A DNA stretch of 45,146 nt from Nereida sp965655635 (GCF_965655635.1 NZ_CBFHHE010000014.1:1-45146); one strand, 5' to 3'. Shown: positions 26,795-37,122, counted from the first letter of the stretch. A program made the numbers and translations. The notes: generated from the sequence alone by a model not told the origin.

Positions 26795-29445
26795 CGTTCA
26801 AGAACCTTTCGTGCTGCTGTCATCGCGGCATCAGCACCGCTAATGTCTTTTGCCCCGCCTTGCGCCATGTCCGGACGGCCACCGCCACCTTTTCCACCCA
26901 TTTCGGCGACAGCCGCCTTTACCAAATCGACCGCAGATACAGTGCCCGTTTTATCGTCCGTCACACCGGCAGCGACGGCAACTTTTCCGCCCGCATCCGC
27001 AATTAACAACACAGCGCCTGAGCCCATCTGCGACTTCATTTCGTCAATAATGCCAGGCAGGTCTTTGCCCGTTACGCCTTGCAAAACTTGCGCCTGAAAC
27101 GCGGTGCCGTTTACCTCTTCGACTGCTGGTGCTGCTGCAGCACCGCCGCTCATGGCCAGCTCGCGACGCAGTTGTGCCACTTCGTTTTGAAGCGCTTTTC
27201 GTTCGTCCATCAGCGACTTTACCCGCTCAGCAACATCCGCAGGCTGCGCCTTCAGTGATGTCGCTACTTGCGCCAATCGCTGATCTTGCGCGCTTAGGTA
27301 TTCAAAGGCGGCAGCACCGGTCAGCGCCTCAATACGGCGCACACCCGCACTCGACGCGCTATCACCAAGCGCAACAAACAACCCGATATCACCCGTCTTA
27401 CGCACATGCGTGCCACCGCATAGTTCAAGCGAATAGGTCTTACCGTCAGCACCTTTGCCGGTGTCCGCACGGCCCATTGACACAACGCGAACTTCATCAC
27501 CGTACTTCTCACCGAAAAGTGCCTGTGCACCCATGTCACGCGCATCATCAGGGGTCATCACACGTGTCTCAACGGCTGTATTCTGTCGAATGTAGCTGTT
27601 CACTTCCGCTTCAACTCGCTGCAGATCTTCAAGACTGATCGCTGCGTTATGGCTGAAGTCAAAACGCAACCTATCTGGTGCGTTCAATGAGCCGCGCTGC
27701 GCCACATGTTCACCCAAAGTGCCGCGCAGAGCTTCGTGCAACAAGTGTGTCGCAGAGTGGTTCGCACGGATCTGTCCGCGCCGCGTTGGATCAACAACAA
27801 GTTCCAAACCGGCACCAACACTTAACTCACCTGATTGGATGCTACAGAAATGAATGAATACATCCGCCTGCTTTTGCGTGTCAGTCACCGTGGCTGAGTT
27901 GCCATCAAAACTGATCTGGCCCGTGTCGCCAACCTGACCACCGCTTTCCGCATAAAACGGGGTCTGGTTCAGTAGGATCTGAACCTCCTCACCGGCTTTT
28001 GCCGTCTGGACCTGAGCACCATCTTTGATGATCGCAATGATCTGACCTTCTGCATTTTCGGTGTCGTAGCCCAAGAAGTCAGTAGCACCATGGGCATCCG
28101 CGATATCGAACCAAACTTGCGCATCAGCGGCCTCGCCGGTACCAGACCACGCCGCGCGCGCTTTGGCTTTTTGCTCGGCCATAGCGGCATCAAAGCCATC
28201 TGTATCTACGCCACGGTCTTTTTCGCGAAGCGCATCTTGGGTCAGATCAAGCGGGAAACCGAACGTATCGTACAACTTGAATGCCGTGGCACCAGGCAAA
28301 TCGGCACCATCTGGCAGCGAGATCAACTCCTCATCAAGCAGCTTCAACCCGCGATCAAGCGTTTGGCGGAAACGCGTTTCTTCAGCACGCAAAGTTTCCT
28401 CTATCAAAGCCTGTGCTTGGCCCAATTCAGGATAGGCCGCTCCCATTTGGCCAACAAGTGCCGGCACCAAACGGTGCATCAGCGGGTCAGCCGCACCCAA
28501 AAGATGGGCGTGACGCATCGCGCGGCGCATGATCCGTCGCAAAACATACCCGCGACCATCTTTTGACGGCGTCACACCGTCCGCAATCAAAAAGGCCGTT
28601 GAACGCAGGTGATCAGCGATCACGCGGTGGTGGGTTTTTCCCGGACCATCAGGATCCGACGACGTCGCATTTGCGCTAGCCTCAATGAGGTTGCGCATAA
28701 GGTCGGTGCCATAGTTATCATTTGTGCCTTGCAACAACGCCGCAACGCGTTCGATCCCCATGCCAGTATCAATTGACTGGTTCGGCAGATCAACGCGGGT
28801 GCCGTCTTCGCGCTGCTCATATTGCATGAAAACAAGGTTCCAGATTTCAACGAACCGATCACCATCTTCCTCAGGAGAGCCGGGAGGTCCGCCCCAGATG
28901 TGATCGCCGTGATCGTAAAAAATCTCAGAACACGGACCGCATGGACCAGTCGGCCCCATCATCCAAAAGTTATCATCTGTCGCGATGCGAATGATCCGTT
29001 CATCAGGCAGGCCAGCCACACGTTTCCAGATATCTGCGGCCTCATCATCAGTGTGGTAGACGGTGACATAGAGGCGGTTCTTATCAATCCCGAGCTCTTT
29101 TGTGATCAACTCCCAAGCAAATTTGATCGCGTCTGCTTTGAAGTAATCGCCAAAACTGAAATTGCCGAGCATCTCAAAAAACGTATGGTGGCGTGCGGTG
29201 TAGCCCACGTTATCAAGGTCGTTATGCTTACCGCCTGCGCGTACACATTTTTGCGCTGTAGTCGCACGTTGATAATCACGGGTTTCCACACCGGTGAATA
29301 AATTCTTGAACTGCACCATCCCAGAGTTAGCAAACAACAACGTCGGATCGTTGCGCGGCACAAGGGGGCTGCTGTCCACAACCGCGTGCCCTTGCTTTTC
29401 AAAGTAGGTCAGAAAGGTCGAACGAATGTCATTCAGCGTACGCAT
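26791..29445 (-). CDS. alaS: Alanine--tRNA ligase
   Basis: An 884-residue class II synthetase. The aminoacylation domain begins MRTLNDIRSTFLTYFEKQGH with the motif 1 region, then KCVRAGGKHNDLDNVGYTARHHTFFEMLGNFSFGDY. The editing domain carries the zinc ligands in ANHSATHLLHEAL and ELCGGTHV. A C-Ala domain ends the protein with GGKGGGRPDMAQGG. Length is normal. It lies downstream of recA on the same strand, separated by the recA terminator, an arrangement often seen in Alphaproteobacteria. Confidence 0.97.
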   Translation of the reverse strand: MRTLNDIRSTFLTYFEKQGHAVVDSSPLVPRNDPTLLFANSGMVQFKNLFTGVETRDYQRATTAQKCVRAGGKHNDLDNVGYTARHHTFFEMLGNFSFGDYFKADAIKFAWELITKELGIDKNRLYVTVYHTDDEAADIWKRVAGLPDERIIRIATDDNFWMMGPTGPCGPCSEIFYDHGDHIWGGPPGSPEEDGDRFVEIWNLVFMQYEQREDGTRVDLPNQSIDTGMGIERVAALLQGTNDNYGTDLMRNLIEASANATSSDPDGPGKTHHRVIADHLRSTAFLIADGVTPSKDGRGYVLRRIMRRAMRHAHLLGAADPLMHRLVPALVGQMGAAYPELGQAQALIEETLRAEETRFRQTLDRGLKLLDEELISLPDGADLPGATAFKLYDTFGFPLDLTQDALREKDRGVDTDGFDAAMAEQKAKARAAWSGTGEAADAQVWFDIADAHGATDFLGYDTENAEGQIIAIIKDGAQVQTAKAGEEVQILLNQTPFYAESGGQVGDTGQISFDGNSATVTDTQKQADVFIHFCSIQSGELSVGAGLELVVDPTRRGQIRANHSATHLLHEALRGTLGEHVAQRGSLNAPDRLRFDFSHNAAISLEDLQRVEAEVNSYIRQNTAVETRVMTPDDARDMGAQALFGEKYGDEVRVVSMGRADTGKGADGKTYSLELCGGTHVRKTGDIGLFVALGDSASSAGVRRIEALTGAAAFEYLSAQDQRLAQVATSLKAQPADVAERVKSLMDERKALQNEVAQLRRELAMSGGAAAAPAVEEVNGTAFQAQVLQGVTGKDLPGIIDEMKSQMGSGAVLLIADAGGKVAVAAGVTDDKTGTVSAVDLVKAAVAEMGGKGGGGRPDMAQGGAKDISGADAAMTAARKVLER

Positions 29446-29548
29446 CAGGAGGCCCTTGGGGTTATCGGTGGCAAGTCAATTCACTCTGATTTATCCCTGC
29501 AGGCCCAAGGTGTCCATGGCCATTGCACCAGCACCTAAACCACTCTCA

Positions 29549-29588
29549 TAAAGGAAAAAGGGCCAGTGCTTACGTACCGGCCCCTTCT
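29549..29588 (-). terminator. Rho-independent terminator of recA
   Basis: On the minus strand, an 8-bp stem (AAGGGGCC with GGCCCTTT, one G-T pair; plus arms 29557-29564 and 29579-29586) encloses a 14-base loop and is followed by TTTTTCC. It lies 39 bases after the recA stop. Confidence 0.75.
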
Positions 29589-29624
29589 AAATGATCAATA
29601 CAACAGACTAACGTACATTGCATA

Positions 29625-30707
29625 TTATTCGTCTAGGACATCATCGCCGTCATCTTTGATTTGTTCTTCTTTTGGCATCTCGAAATCCAACCCGTGCGCT
29701 GCGCGGATTTTATCTTCGATTTCCCAAGCAACTTTTGGGTTTTCACGCAAGAAGTTTTTGGAATTCTCACGACCCTGCCCCATGCGTTCATCGCCGTAGC
29801 TGAACCACGCACCAGATTTCTCGACAACACCTGCTTTCACACCCAAATCGAGCAGTTCGCCCATTTTTGAGATTCCTTCACCATACATGATGTCAAACTC
29901 AACTTGTTTGAACGGCGGCGCGACTTTGTTTTTCACAACCTTAACACGGGTCTGATTACCCACAATTTCATCGCGGTCTTTGATAGCACCAATGCGGCGG
30001 ATATCGAGGCGAACAGAACTGTAGAATTTGAGAGCGTTACCACCGGTAGTGGTTTCTGGGCTACCAAACATCACGCCGATCTTCATACGGATCTGGTTAA
30101 TAAAGATCACCATACAATTGCTGCGCGCAATCGAACCAGTCAACTTACGCATCGCTTGGGACATCAAGCGGGCGTGCACACCCACGCTGCTGTCACCCAT
30201 ATCGCCCTCAAGCTCGGACTTTGGGGTCAGTGCCGCAACAGAGTCGACAACAACAAGGTTAACGGCGCCAGAACGAACAAGTGTATCAGTAATTTCGAGT
30301 GCTTGCTCGCCTGTGTCGGGTTGTGAAATCAGCAACTCATCAAGGTTAACACCCAGCTTTTTGGCATACAGCGGGTCAAGTGCGTGTTCCGCGTCAACAA
30401 ACGCACAAACGCCGCCCTTTTTCTGTTCCTCAGCAACACAGTGAAGCGTCAGCGTGGTCTTACCAGAACTTTCGGGACCGTAGATTTCAACGATACGGCC
30501 TTTTGGCAAACCACCAATACCCAAAGCAATGTCAAGGCCGAGTGAACCAGTTGAAGTCGCCTCAATCTGCTGGATGGCATTCTCACCACCCAATTTCATG
30601 ATCGAGCCTTTGCCGAATTGGCGTTCAATCTGCGACAGCGCGCTATCGAGCGCTTTTTGTTTATCAGAAGCTTTTTTGTCCATCGTGAGTAGATCTGCCT
30701 GTGCCAT
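29625..30707 (-). CDS. recA: Recombinase RecA
   Basis: A 360-residue recombinase. Walker A is GPESSGKTT at residues 77-85, Walker B is LVVVDSVAAL, and loops L1 and L2 follow (SQAMRKLTGSIARS and FGSPETTTGGNALKFYSS). The acidic C-terminal tail ends DDGDDVLDE. It drives homologous recombination and LexA self-cleavage. A GGGAAG ribosome binding site precedes the ATG at 30705-30707. Upstream lie a LexA box and a good promoter, indicating SOS induction. Confidence 0.98.
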   Translation of the reverse strand: MAQADLLTMDKKASDKQKALDSALSQIERQFGKGSIMKLGGENAIQQIEATSTGSLGLDIALGIGGLPKGRIVEIYGPESSGKTTLTLHCVAEEQKKGGVCAFVDAEHALDPLYAKKLGVNLDELLISQPDTGEQALEITDTLVRSGAVNLVVVDSVAALTPKSELEGDMGDSSVGVHARLMSQAMRKLTGSIARSNCMVIFINQIRMKIGVMFGSPETTTGGNALKFYSSVRLDIRRIGAIKDRDEIVGNQTRVKVVKNKVAPPFKQVEFDIMYGEGISKMGELLDLGVKAGVVEKSGAWFSYGDERMGQGRENSKNFLRENPKVAWEIEDKIRAAHGLDFEMPKEEQIKDDGDDVLDE

Positions 30708-30757
30708 GAATTTCTTCCCTTATTTCACAGCGCAACACCCTGAGCAATCACTCACAT

Positions 30758-30772
30758 GTTCACGCCTTGTTC
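30758..30772 (-). promoter_or_regulatory. LexA (SOS) box of recA, GTTC-N7-GTTC
   Basis: GTTC at 30758-30761 and GTTC at 30769-30772 are separated by exactly 7 bases, which is the direct-repeat LexA operator known from Rhodobacter and other Alphaproteobacteria. It lies 51-65 bases before the recA start and just downstream of the predicted transcription start. A third GTTC is at 30777-30780. Confidence 0.8.
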
Positions 30773-30782
30773 TGCTGTTCTC

Positions 30783-30811
30783 GTTATGAGATCAAAAAGA
30801 GAACATTTCAA
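30783..30811 (-). promoter_or_regulatory. Predicted recA promoter
   Basis: On the minus strand TTGAAA (plus 30806-30811) and CATAAC (plus 30783-30788) are spaced by 17 bases, a good -35/-10 arrangement. The start point would fall close to the LexA box, where a repressor would block initiation. This is a sequence-pattern prediction. Confidence 0.55.
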
Positions 30812-30888
30812 CATAAATCGTAGTTTTCTCATAGCGCGGTTGGGTAAACGCAGCTTGAGCACCCATAAAAACATGAAGATCAGCGTAT

Positions 30889-33209
30889 TTACGCCGGCTC
30901 GTCGTGTAGTTGTGCTTTGACGGTAATGGTTAATTCAGACAGCGAAAACGGCTTAGGCAAGAACACCGCATTGGGAATCGCTTGCTCGCCCTCTTTGAAA
31001 GCGTCTTCAGCGTAGCCCAACACAAATACAACGCGCGTATCCGGACGGCCCTTAGGCGCTTGGCGGACCCACGTTGGCCCATCAAGGCCAGGCATCACAA
31101 CGTCCGTGAGGAACATATCGATCTTGGTATCCATGGTCTCAAGCTTTTCGAGCGCCATCTCGGCGCAGTCCGCCTCAATCACGGTGAAACCTTTCATTTT
31201 TAGCGCCCGAGACGCAAAGGCGCGAACGGGGGCTTCGTCCTCTACAAGCATGATCACGCCTGTGTCTTGAACGACTTGTTCGACAAGCTTTGCGGCCGGC
31301 GGCAGCGGTGTAGCAACCGTGGCGCCATCAAACATCGGGAACAAAAACGTGAACGACGCCCCGTGCCCCACAACACTTTCCGCAAAAATGAAGCCACACG
31401 TTTGCTTGACGATGCCGTAGGCCGTCGACAAGCCAAGCCCTGTCCCCTCGCCAGTTTTCTTGGTCGTGAAGAACGGCTCAAAGATTTTGCTTAACTGCTC
31501 AGGCGGAATACCGATGCCTTCGTCACAAACGGTGACTTTGGCATAATCACCGATTGGCACAGCAGCACTATCACGTTCCAGCACTTCTGTGACCGTGTAA
31601 GCCTCGGTATCAATGGTGATTTTACCACCATCGGCCATGGCATCCCAGGCGTTAACGACCAAGTTCATTAAGACCTGCTCAAGTTGGCGCTTGTCCGCAG
31701 GGACAGGTCCGAGCGAGGGATCGTGGGTCAGTTCAAGATGCACTTTTTCGCCTACAAGCCGGTCCAACAGATGGGTCAGCTCGGAAAGCGTGGTGCGCAG
31801 GTCAACCACTTCCATTTTAAGGTTCTGTTTACGTGAGAACGCCAGCAATTGACGCACGAGCGAGGCCGCGCGGTTGGCGTTTTGGTGAATTTGAAGGAGG
31901 CCGGGATATTCCTCATCATCTTGATCGTGGCGCAACAGCAAAAGATCGCAATGCCCAGAAATGGCCGTGAGCAAGTTGTTGAAATCATGCGCAACGCCGC
32001 CTGCAAGTTGGCCAATCGCCTGCATTTTTGGCTTTGTACGAATTGCGCCTGGAGGGTCTTAAGCTCGGTCGCGTCATTGATATGAGCCACAACAGAATTG
32101 CTGTTCATCCCGTCCAGCTGGCACAGCGTAATCTCAAGGTATCTATCCTGATCCGTATTTAACACGCGCAATACTTCAGGTTTGCTCAATTTGTGACCAG
32201 CAGCAGCTTGGGCCACCCAATGGCTCACATCGCGGCCAAGCCCGCCCACAAGGGCCGCGATTGGCTTGCCTGTCACCTCATCTTCCTTCAGCGCCAAACA
32301 GGCGGCTGCGTTCGCACTTTGCACAATGCCGTCAGACCCGATTGTCACAACTGCCATCGGCAAACTGTTTAGAACCGCGAGGGGTTCGGGGCCGCTTAGA
32401 TTAGTTGGCTGGACAGTGGTCACTGGGAAAAAGAAAATTTCGCGACGCCCATCAGGTCCCGCCACGTCACACACCCGAACGCTGGCGTGCCCCTGTTCTG
32501 TAGCGACACGGTGAATTCGGTCAGAGGCCAGCGGCATATCGCGAATGATATCGCCCAGCCGTTTCGGGCGTCCGCCTAGAAATTTGCGACAGGCGTCATT
32601 CATAAACAAAACCGTATCGGTTTTGGACACAGTCATCATGGGAAGTGCGATGCTGTCATCCTGACCGACACCGCCAGTTGGACGCATTTGCTCAAGCCGC
32701 CACACAAAACCACAGCCCTCAACGTGCAGAACGCTAAGTCGCATTTGCCCCTGTCGGGTAATCAGATCCTCTTGACCGGTGCCCTGTTTGGTTGTTTGCG
32801 TATGAAGGCGGTTCACCACACCCGCTGGGTTAGCAAACAAGGGACGGATGACAGCTGCCATCGTCAGATCTTTACCAATCGCATCAGCCGTGGCCGTTGG
32901 ATCAGTGCGCGCCATTGCGTTACGAAACAGAACTTCGCCTTCTGGATCGACAATAAACGTTCTGACCGGATCAGCTTCACAGACTTCACGTAATAACTCT
33001 AAGCGTTCAGAATGCGCACCGCGCCGTGAACCAAGAACCGATCACATCAACGCGGCACAGCTCAGCAGGACGCCAACGCCCATTACGGTCTCGTCTAGAC
33101 GAATCTCCGCAAGCGCAAACAGACCGATTAGCCCAACCCCAAGCACCAAAAGCCCAAGTTGAAGCCCCGCATCGCGCAAAAGCCTGTGTGTCGCTCGTGC
33201 AAATCGCAT
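30889..33209 (-). pseudogene. cckA: Disrupted hybrid histidine kinase CckA
   Basis: A single ancestral frame runs from the ATG at 33207-33209 (GGGGAG ribosome binding site) to the TAA at 30889. In order: two hydrophobic helices (LGLLVLGVGLIGLFAL and VMGVGVLLSCAALM), PAS-type regions, a HisKA helix with GGVAHDFNNLL, a HATPase domain (NLVVNAWDAM, DEGIGIP, GTGLGLST) and a receiver domain (FLTDVVMPGLDG). The order and the AHDFNNLL motif fit CckA, the kinase of the CckA-ChpT-CtrA relay. It is interrupted by an in-frame TGA at 33042-33044 and by loss of one A in an A run at 32025-32029 (QSQK then MQAIGQLAGG). The receiver Ser/Thr position also reads Leu (VVFVLGYAED). Restart at 32025 could still yield a soluble HisKA-REC fragment. 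recA follows downstream. Confidence 0.85.
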
Positions 33210-33361
33210 CCAAGTGCTCCCCATCTAACCAACGCACATATGCACGTTACTGGACAATAAACACTTAATGCGGGTTATTTTATGATTAGCACGACCTTAA
33301 AGTGCATTCGTTACAGAAAAGTTGATTAACGAAGCCCTAAACACCCGACATGCTAACCACT

Positions 33362-34498
33362 CTAGGGTTGCTCAAAAATCGCACAAAAGAAGCCGTCGCC
33401 GTCCTGATCCATCGCAAAACGTTCTTGGCGCACACATGTCCACTTTGGCAGCGACGCCTCAACAAACGAAACTTGATCTTCGTTTTCATCACGCAGCAAC
33501 GAACAAGTCATGTAAACAAACTGCTTTAGTGCGTGGCCTTGGGCCTGTCGGATAATGTCGCGCTGAAGTTCGACCAGATCCGCCAGGTCCTGCTCAGCAA
33601 AGCGCCATTTCGCATCAGGTGTACGACGCCACGTCCCGCTGCCTGAACACGGCGCATCAACGACAACAGTATCAAATTGCTGGGTAATTTCGGTAACTTG
33701 AGGGATTGTGACACCTGCCCGCTCTGCACGTGGGCCGATATCTTTCATGCGCTTCGGGTCAGCATCATGGGCGGTCACTGTGTAGCCCATAGCAGCCAGT
33801 GCGAGTGATTTGCCGCCACCCCCCGCACAATAGTCCAACAGCGTCTCATCATCCGCAGCCCCAAGCATCAGGCATGCTTTTTGGCTGGACGCATCTTGTA
33901 GTTCAACTTCCCCAGACAAAAACGGCGCACTTCGGGCAACCTGTCGCGCCCCAGATTTGACCCGCAGCGCGGTTGCAGCCCCTGTGACCTGCGAAGTGGA
34001 AATAGATTCTTTATCAAGGGACTGCCCGGCACTCTTAATGTCGTTTTTCTGGGTGTTCACACGTAGAAAGACATCTGCCCGCTGTCGAAACTGCTCAGTG
34101 AGCTTTTGAAAATCACGCCCTGCAACCTCGCGCAACTTGGGCAATAGCCATTCAGGCAGATCAACTACATCCGCATCGGGGGCAAGACGTGCCAGTTCTG
34201 TATCATCAAGGGGCGCAGCCGCATAACCCTGACCAGAAAAGACTTCATCTAAATCAGCATTTTGCGCCAATAAATATCCCGCAACGATCGCACGCCCCGT
34301 CTGATCACCGCCCTTAGCTGCAAAAGATGCTTTGGAACGCAAGCAATCGAACACATGGTCGCGAACTGCCGCACGATCTTTAGAACCTGCGTAACGGTTG
34401 CCGCGTGCCCACTTCAAAAGTGCCGCTTCCGCGGGCTGTCCATCCAAAATTTGATCTAAGACATCAATTGCGGCGGCGTAGCGTGCTGCAGGGGTCAT
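33362..34498 (-). CDS. rsmB: RsmB-family 16S rRNA m5C methyltransferase
   Basis: A 378-residue RNA cytosine-C5 methyltransferase. An N-terminal NusB-like helical region precedes an SAM-binding Rossmann domain (DYCAGGGGKSLALAAMG). Two catalytic-type cysteines are in VDAPCSGSGTWRR and YMTCSLLRDENED. RsmB methylates C967 of 16S rRNA; other RsmB/NOP-type members exist, so the exact site is inferred. It lies 51 bases downstream of guaB on the same strand and is probably co-transcribed. Confidence 0.85.
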   Translation of the reverse strand: MTPAARYAAAIDVLDQILDGQPAEAALLKWARGNRYAGSKDRAAVRDHVFDCLRSKASFAAKGGDQTGRAIVAGYLLAQNADLDEVFSGQGYAAAPLDDTELARLAPDADVVDLPEWLLPKLREVAGRDFQKLTEQFRQRADVFLRVNTQKNDIKSAGQSLDKESISTSQVTGAATALRVKSGARQVARSAPFLSGEVELQDASSQKACLMLGAADDETLLDYCAGGGGKSLALAAMGYTVTAHDADPKRMKDIGPRAERAGVTIPQVTEITQQFDTVVVDAPCSGSGTWRRTPDAKWRFAEQDLADLVELQRDIIRQAQGHALKQFVYMTCSLLRDENEDQVSFVEASLPKWTCVRQERFAMDQDGDGFFCAIFEQP

Positions 34499-34549
34499 TG
34501 GTTGATCCTCATGTATTATATGAGCATCACCCCATACAGCATTGTTATA

Positions 34550-35998
34550 TCAAGAAACTCTGTAGTTCGGGCTTTCACGTGTGATCTGAACATCATGCAC
34601 GTGGCTCTCTTTAAGCCCTGCGCCGGTGATCTTCACAAACTCACACCCAGAACGCATCTGCGCGACTGTTGCGGACCCCGTGTAACCCATTGCAGCCCGC
34701 AGACCACCAACCAATTGGTGCACAACTGCGCCCGCAGACCCTTTGTAGGGAACCTGTCCCTCGATCCCTTCTGGGACCAGTTTGTCACTGGCCGCGTCCT
34801 TTTGGAAATACCTGTCGGCTGAGCCGCGCGCCATGGCGCCAAGACTGCCCATACCGCGGTAGGACTTGAACGAACGGCCTTGATACAAAATGACCTCGCC
34901 AGGACTTTCGTCTGTCCCCGCGATCATGCTGCCGACCATCGCACAGGACGCGCCAGCGGCAATTGCTTTGGCAAAATCACCTGAAAACTTGATACCACCG
35001 TCTGCGATGATCGGGATGTCACCTGCTGCAGCCACACAATCCATGATCGCTGTCAGTTGCGGGACCCCAACGCCGGCGACCATGCGGGTGGTACAGATAG
35101 AACCAGGACCAATACCAACTTTCACAGCATCCGCGCCTGCATCGATCAATGCGCGCGTTGCTGCACCAGTCGCCACGTTACCCGCGACAATCTGCACATG
35201 CCCTGCGATTGCCTTGGCGCGGCGCACAGCTTCGGCCACGCCGCTTGAGTGACCGTGGGCCGTATCAATCACGACCATATCAACGCCCGCGTCAATCAAC
35301 GCCTCGGTCCGCTCAAAACCTGCGTCACCTACCGTTGAAGCGGCAGCAACACGCAAACGGCCCAACTCATCTTTGGTAGCTTGGGGGTTAATAACAGCCT
35401 GCTCGCTATCTTTCAGGGTCAAAAGACCCGTCAGCTTGCCAGCACCATCAACGACCAACAGCTTTTCAATCCGCCGCGAGCGCATCAGGCTGCGCGCTTC
35501 TTCCAAATCGGCTGGCTCTTGCAGCATCGCCAAATTATCTGACGTCATCATTACAGAGACTGGCGTGTTATCATCCTTTGCAAAACGCATATCGCGGTTT
35601 GTGACGATACCAACAACACGGTCATCACCGTCCGTTACAGGAAAGCCAGTGACGCGGTAACGCTCCATCAACGCCTTTGCATCCGCGAGGGTTTGGTCCG
35701 AAGTCAGGGTGATCGGGTTATACACAATACCACTTTCAAAGCGCTTTACTCGGCGCACATCCCGGGCTTGCTCTTCGATGGTTAAGTTACGGTGAATTAC
35801 GCCCATGCCGCCCGCCTGCGCCATCGCAATGGCCATACGGCCTTCCGTGACGGTGTCCATCGCAGAGCTGAGCAGCGGAATATTGAGCGAAATCGATTTC
35901 GTTACAAAAGTCGACGTGTCGGCCGTGGACGGCAACACATCAGAGGCCGCAGGGGCCAACAGAACATCATCAAAGGTGAGTGCCTCGCGAATTTCCAT
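34550..35998 (-). CDS. guaB: Inosine-5'-monophosphate dehydrogenase
   Basis: A 482-residue enzyme that oxidises IMP to XMP in GTP synthesis. It opens MEIREALTFDDVLLAP. Two CBS domains interrupt the barrel (about residues 95-205). The catalytic Cys is in GPGSICTTRMVAGVGVPQ, followed by PIIADGGIKFSGD and SYRGMGSLGAM. The start at 35996-35998 has AGGGGGAT upstream and gives the family N terminus. It diverges from glk. Confidence 0.97.
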   Translation of the reverse strand: MEIREALTFDDVLLAPAASDVLPSTADTSTFVTKSISLNIPLLSSAMDTVTEGRMAIAMAQAGGMGVIHRNLTIEEQARDVRRVKRFESGIVYNPITLTSDQTLADAKALMERYRVTGFPVTDGDDRVVGIVTNRDMRFAKDDNTPVSVMMTSDNLAMLQEPADLEEARSLMRSRRIEKLLVVDGAGKLTGLLTLKDSEQAVINPQATKDELGRLRVAAASTVGDAGFERTEALIDAGVDMVVIDTAHGHSSGVAEAVRRAKAIAGHVQIVAGNVATGAATRALIDAGADAVKVGIGPGSICTTRMVAGVGVPQLTAIMDCVAAAGDIPIIADGGIKFSGDFAKAIAAGASCAMVGSMIAGTDESPGEVILYQGRSFKSYRGMGSLGAMARGSADRYFQKDAASDKLVPEGIEGQVPYKGSAGAVVHQLVGGLRAAMGYTGSATVAQMRSGCEFVKITGAGLKESHVHDVQITRESPNYRVS

Positions 35999-36168
35999 AA
36001 TTGATCCCCCTAAGGTGCAGCTTGGAATGCTTCGTTTGACAATGCCCTTTCCCACAGATGCACAGATTTGGCCAGAGAAAATTGCGTTACAGGAGGGCTT
36101 TCAACTGCTTGCCCAACACGCCCGACGAAGGTACGGAATGCCAAGCATGTTTAAAGAGGCCTTTTGGG

Positions 36169-37122
36169 ATGACAAAATCGAAGTCTGGCATCGATCTGGT
36201 TGTGGATATTGGTGGTACAAACACCCGCTGTGGCTTGGCCCGTGACGGTGTTTTGGACGTGTCTACGAACGCGCGCTTTTTGAATGCGGGCCGCGATGGA
36301 CTTGCTGGCATTTTAACCGAGTACTTGTGTGCCCATAAAGATCACGACATTGACGGCATTTGCGTAGCGTTGGCAGGCCCCATTAAGAACGGCAGCGGCA
36401 CGCTGACAAATCTGTCGTGGATCATCCGCCCGCAAGATTTGATTGATCAGACGAACGCAAAAGAAGCGCACATTATCAACGATCTACAGGCCCAAGGGTA
36501 CGGGTTGGCAGGATTGGAACCTGAGGCGTTAGCCCCTGTCATTGATGCCCCAACGGCGCCAAACGGAAGTACGAAACTGGTACTGAATGTAGGTACGGGA
36601 TTTAATTGCGCGAGCGTTATTACTCTGCGCAACGGTGTGCATGTGGCAGCCGCAGAAAGTGGTCATATCGGTTTGCCTGTACGCGACGCTCAGGATCTTG
36701 ATCTTTCAAACCACGTAAAAAGCGCACATGGATTTGCGGCCGTGGAAGATGTTCTCTCCGGTCGCGGCCTTGAACGTGTTTACACGTGGCGCTCAGGCAG
36801 CATTGAGAAAACAGCGGCCGATCTAATGAATGACGCAGAGAACGGTGATGCAATTGCACTAAAGACTGTGGAAAGTTTCATTCGGATATTGGGCGCGGTG
36901 GCGGGCGATCTCACTTTGATCCACCTGCCCTATGGTGGCGTTTATTTCGTAGGCGGCGTGGCACGCGCCATGAAGCCGTATTTTGAGCGTATGGGTTTTA
37001 GCGAAAACTTCCGTGATAAAGGGCGCTTTGCTACGTTTATGGATGATTTCTCCGTACAGATCGTAGAAGATGATAACGCAGCCATGATCGGCTGCGCGCA
37101 ATTCCTCAAAAATTCGCGCTAA
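36169..37122 (+). CDS. glk: Glucokinase (ROK-independent Glk family)
   Basis: A 317-residue sugar kinase. The phosphate-1 loop is DIGGTNTRCGLA near the start, LAGPIKNG follows, and LNVGTGFNCASV is the phosphate-2 region. The Glk-type GGVYFVGGVARAMKPYF is near the C terminus. It phosphorylates glucose to glucose 6-phosphate. The ATG at 36169 is preferred over in-frame codons further upstream, which lack homologous sequence. It diverges from guaB. Confidence 0.88.
   Translation: MTKSKSGIDLVVDIGGTNTRCGLARDGVLDVSTNARFLNAGRDGLAGILTEYLCAHKDHDIDGICVALAGPIKNGSGTLTNLSWIIRPQDLIDQTNAKEAHIINDLQAQGYGLAGLEPEALAPVIDAPTAPNGSTKLVLNVGTGFNCASVITLRNGVHVAAAESGHIGLPVRDAQDLDLSNHVKSAHGFAAVEDVLSGRGLERVYTWRSGSIEKTAADLMNDAENGDAIALKTVESFIRILGAVAGDLTLIHLPYGGVYFVGGVARAMKPYFERMGFSENFRDKGRFATFMDDFSVQIVEDDNAAMIGCAQFLKNSR

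Noticed and set aside
32020..32032. Phase-variable homopolymer switch in cckA
   Set aside because: The run is only five or six A long, and the separate TGA would keep the gene off in either phase.
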